A stretch of 6,553 nt of DNA, taken from assembly GCA_013002925.1 (NCBI GenBank), contig JABDLQ010000331.1, positions 1 to 6,553 of the forward strand, given 5' to 3'. The DNA is from Gammaproteobacteria bacterium (lineage in GTDB: Bacteria > Pseudomonadota > Gammaproteobacteria > Steroidobacterales > SZUA-146). A program made the translations under genes and the position numbers. The notes beneath the pieces are model-generated. The model did no database searches. It saw only the letters and a program-made list of their open reading frames with translations, and was not told where the DNA came from. Positions 6,345 through 6,553 of the stretch are shown here, piece by piece. Position 1 is the first letter of the stretch, and each line of letters begins with the position of its first letter.

Positions 6345-6389
6345 ATTAAAGCTCTTGTTCTTTACAGCATTATGACAATCTGATGATAA
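6345..6389 (-). promoter_or_regulatory. Autoregulatory Pho box and -10 element of phoBR
   Basis: On the minus strand TTGTCATAATGCTGTAAA (6361-6378) matches the Pho-box consensus at 13 of 18 positions. A third half-site, TTATCAT (6383-6389), lies a further 11 bp upstream in phase. The -10 element TTTAAT (6345-6350, 5/6 to TATAAT) follows the box after exactly 10 bp. The predicted leader is about 25 nt. This is the best Pho box in the window. Confidence 0.85.
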
Positions 6390-6522
6390 TCGGAAAAACA
6401 GGCCCGTACACATAAATCCTGGCCCCACCTCAGGGTTTGCCGGAGAGACACACGGACAATCTCAGCATTTTTATCAATCAATACCGTTATTTGACGAGAT
6501 TTTACTCCGGATTAAAGCGATT

Positions 6523-6539
6523 GTGCAGTATAGTGCAGT
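6523..6539. repeat. Direct repeat GTGCAGT, 10-bp period
   Basis: GTGCAGT occurs at 6523-6529 and 6533-6539, one helical turn apart, near the right edge. A TTGACA follows at 6541-6546 and could be the -35 box of a rightward promoter whose gene lies outside the window. The role is unknown. Confidence 0.35.
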
Positions 6540-6553
6540 GTTGACAACTATTC

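Noticed and set aside
1..6553. Search by eye for CRISPR arrays, tRNA or rRNA genes, insertion sequences, toxin-antitoxin or defence genes
   Set aside because: None seen. Nearly the whole window is explained by six standard phosphate genes and their control regions.

Overview
The window is a phosphate-starvation (Pho) gene cluster. All six recognisable genes lie on the minus strand. In transcription order (right to left) they are phoB, phoR, an OprO/OprP-type porin, phoU, pstS and the 5' part of pstC, which runs off the left edge. The organism is most likely a gammaproteobacterium outside the Enterobacterales, possibly marine or environmental. The grounds are a Pseudomonas-like PhoB/PhoR pair (PhoR with two adjacent membrane segments and a PAS domain), a Porin_O_P family porin, a PhoU of Pseudomonas type, and a PstC with the extra N-terminal region seen in the larger proteobacterial PstC proteins. 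This placement is inference from protein character; no rRNA or other marker is present.

Layout from right to left. Positions 6313-6553 are the phoB upstream region, with a clear three-half-site Pho box spaced exactly 10 bp from a TTTAAT -10 element. Positions 4274-6312 hold phoB and phoR as a two-gene operon with a 14-bp gap. Positions 3928-4273 are the longest non-coding stretch (346 bp); it has two hairpins behind phoR and then a second Pho-box/TTTAAT promoter for the porin at 2824-3927. phoU follows at 1974-2681, with its start moved inward to an ATG with a good ribosome binding site. A weak terminator-like hairpin and a weaker, correctly spaced Pho-box candidate lie between phoU and pstS (759-1823). 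A strong intrinsic terminator separates pstS from pstC (start 648).

How the parts work together: PhoR senses low phosphate, together with PhoU and the Pst transporter, and phosphorylates PhoB. PhoB~P activates its own operon and the porin, and probably pstS. The porin lets phosphate across the outer membrane, PstS captures it in the periplasm, and PstC (with PstA and PstB, presumably encoded beyond the left edge) imports it. The gene content is familiar. What deserves a second look is the arrangement: phoU sits alone between the porin and pstS instead of after pstB, a strong terminator stands between pstS and pstC, and the same promoter geometry recurs before several genes. I found no sign of a new kind of system, mobile element, CRISPR array, tRNA or rRNA.
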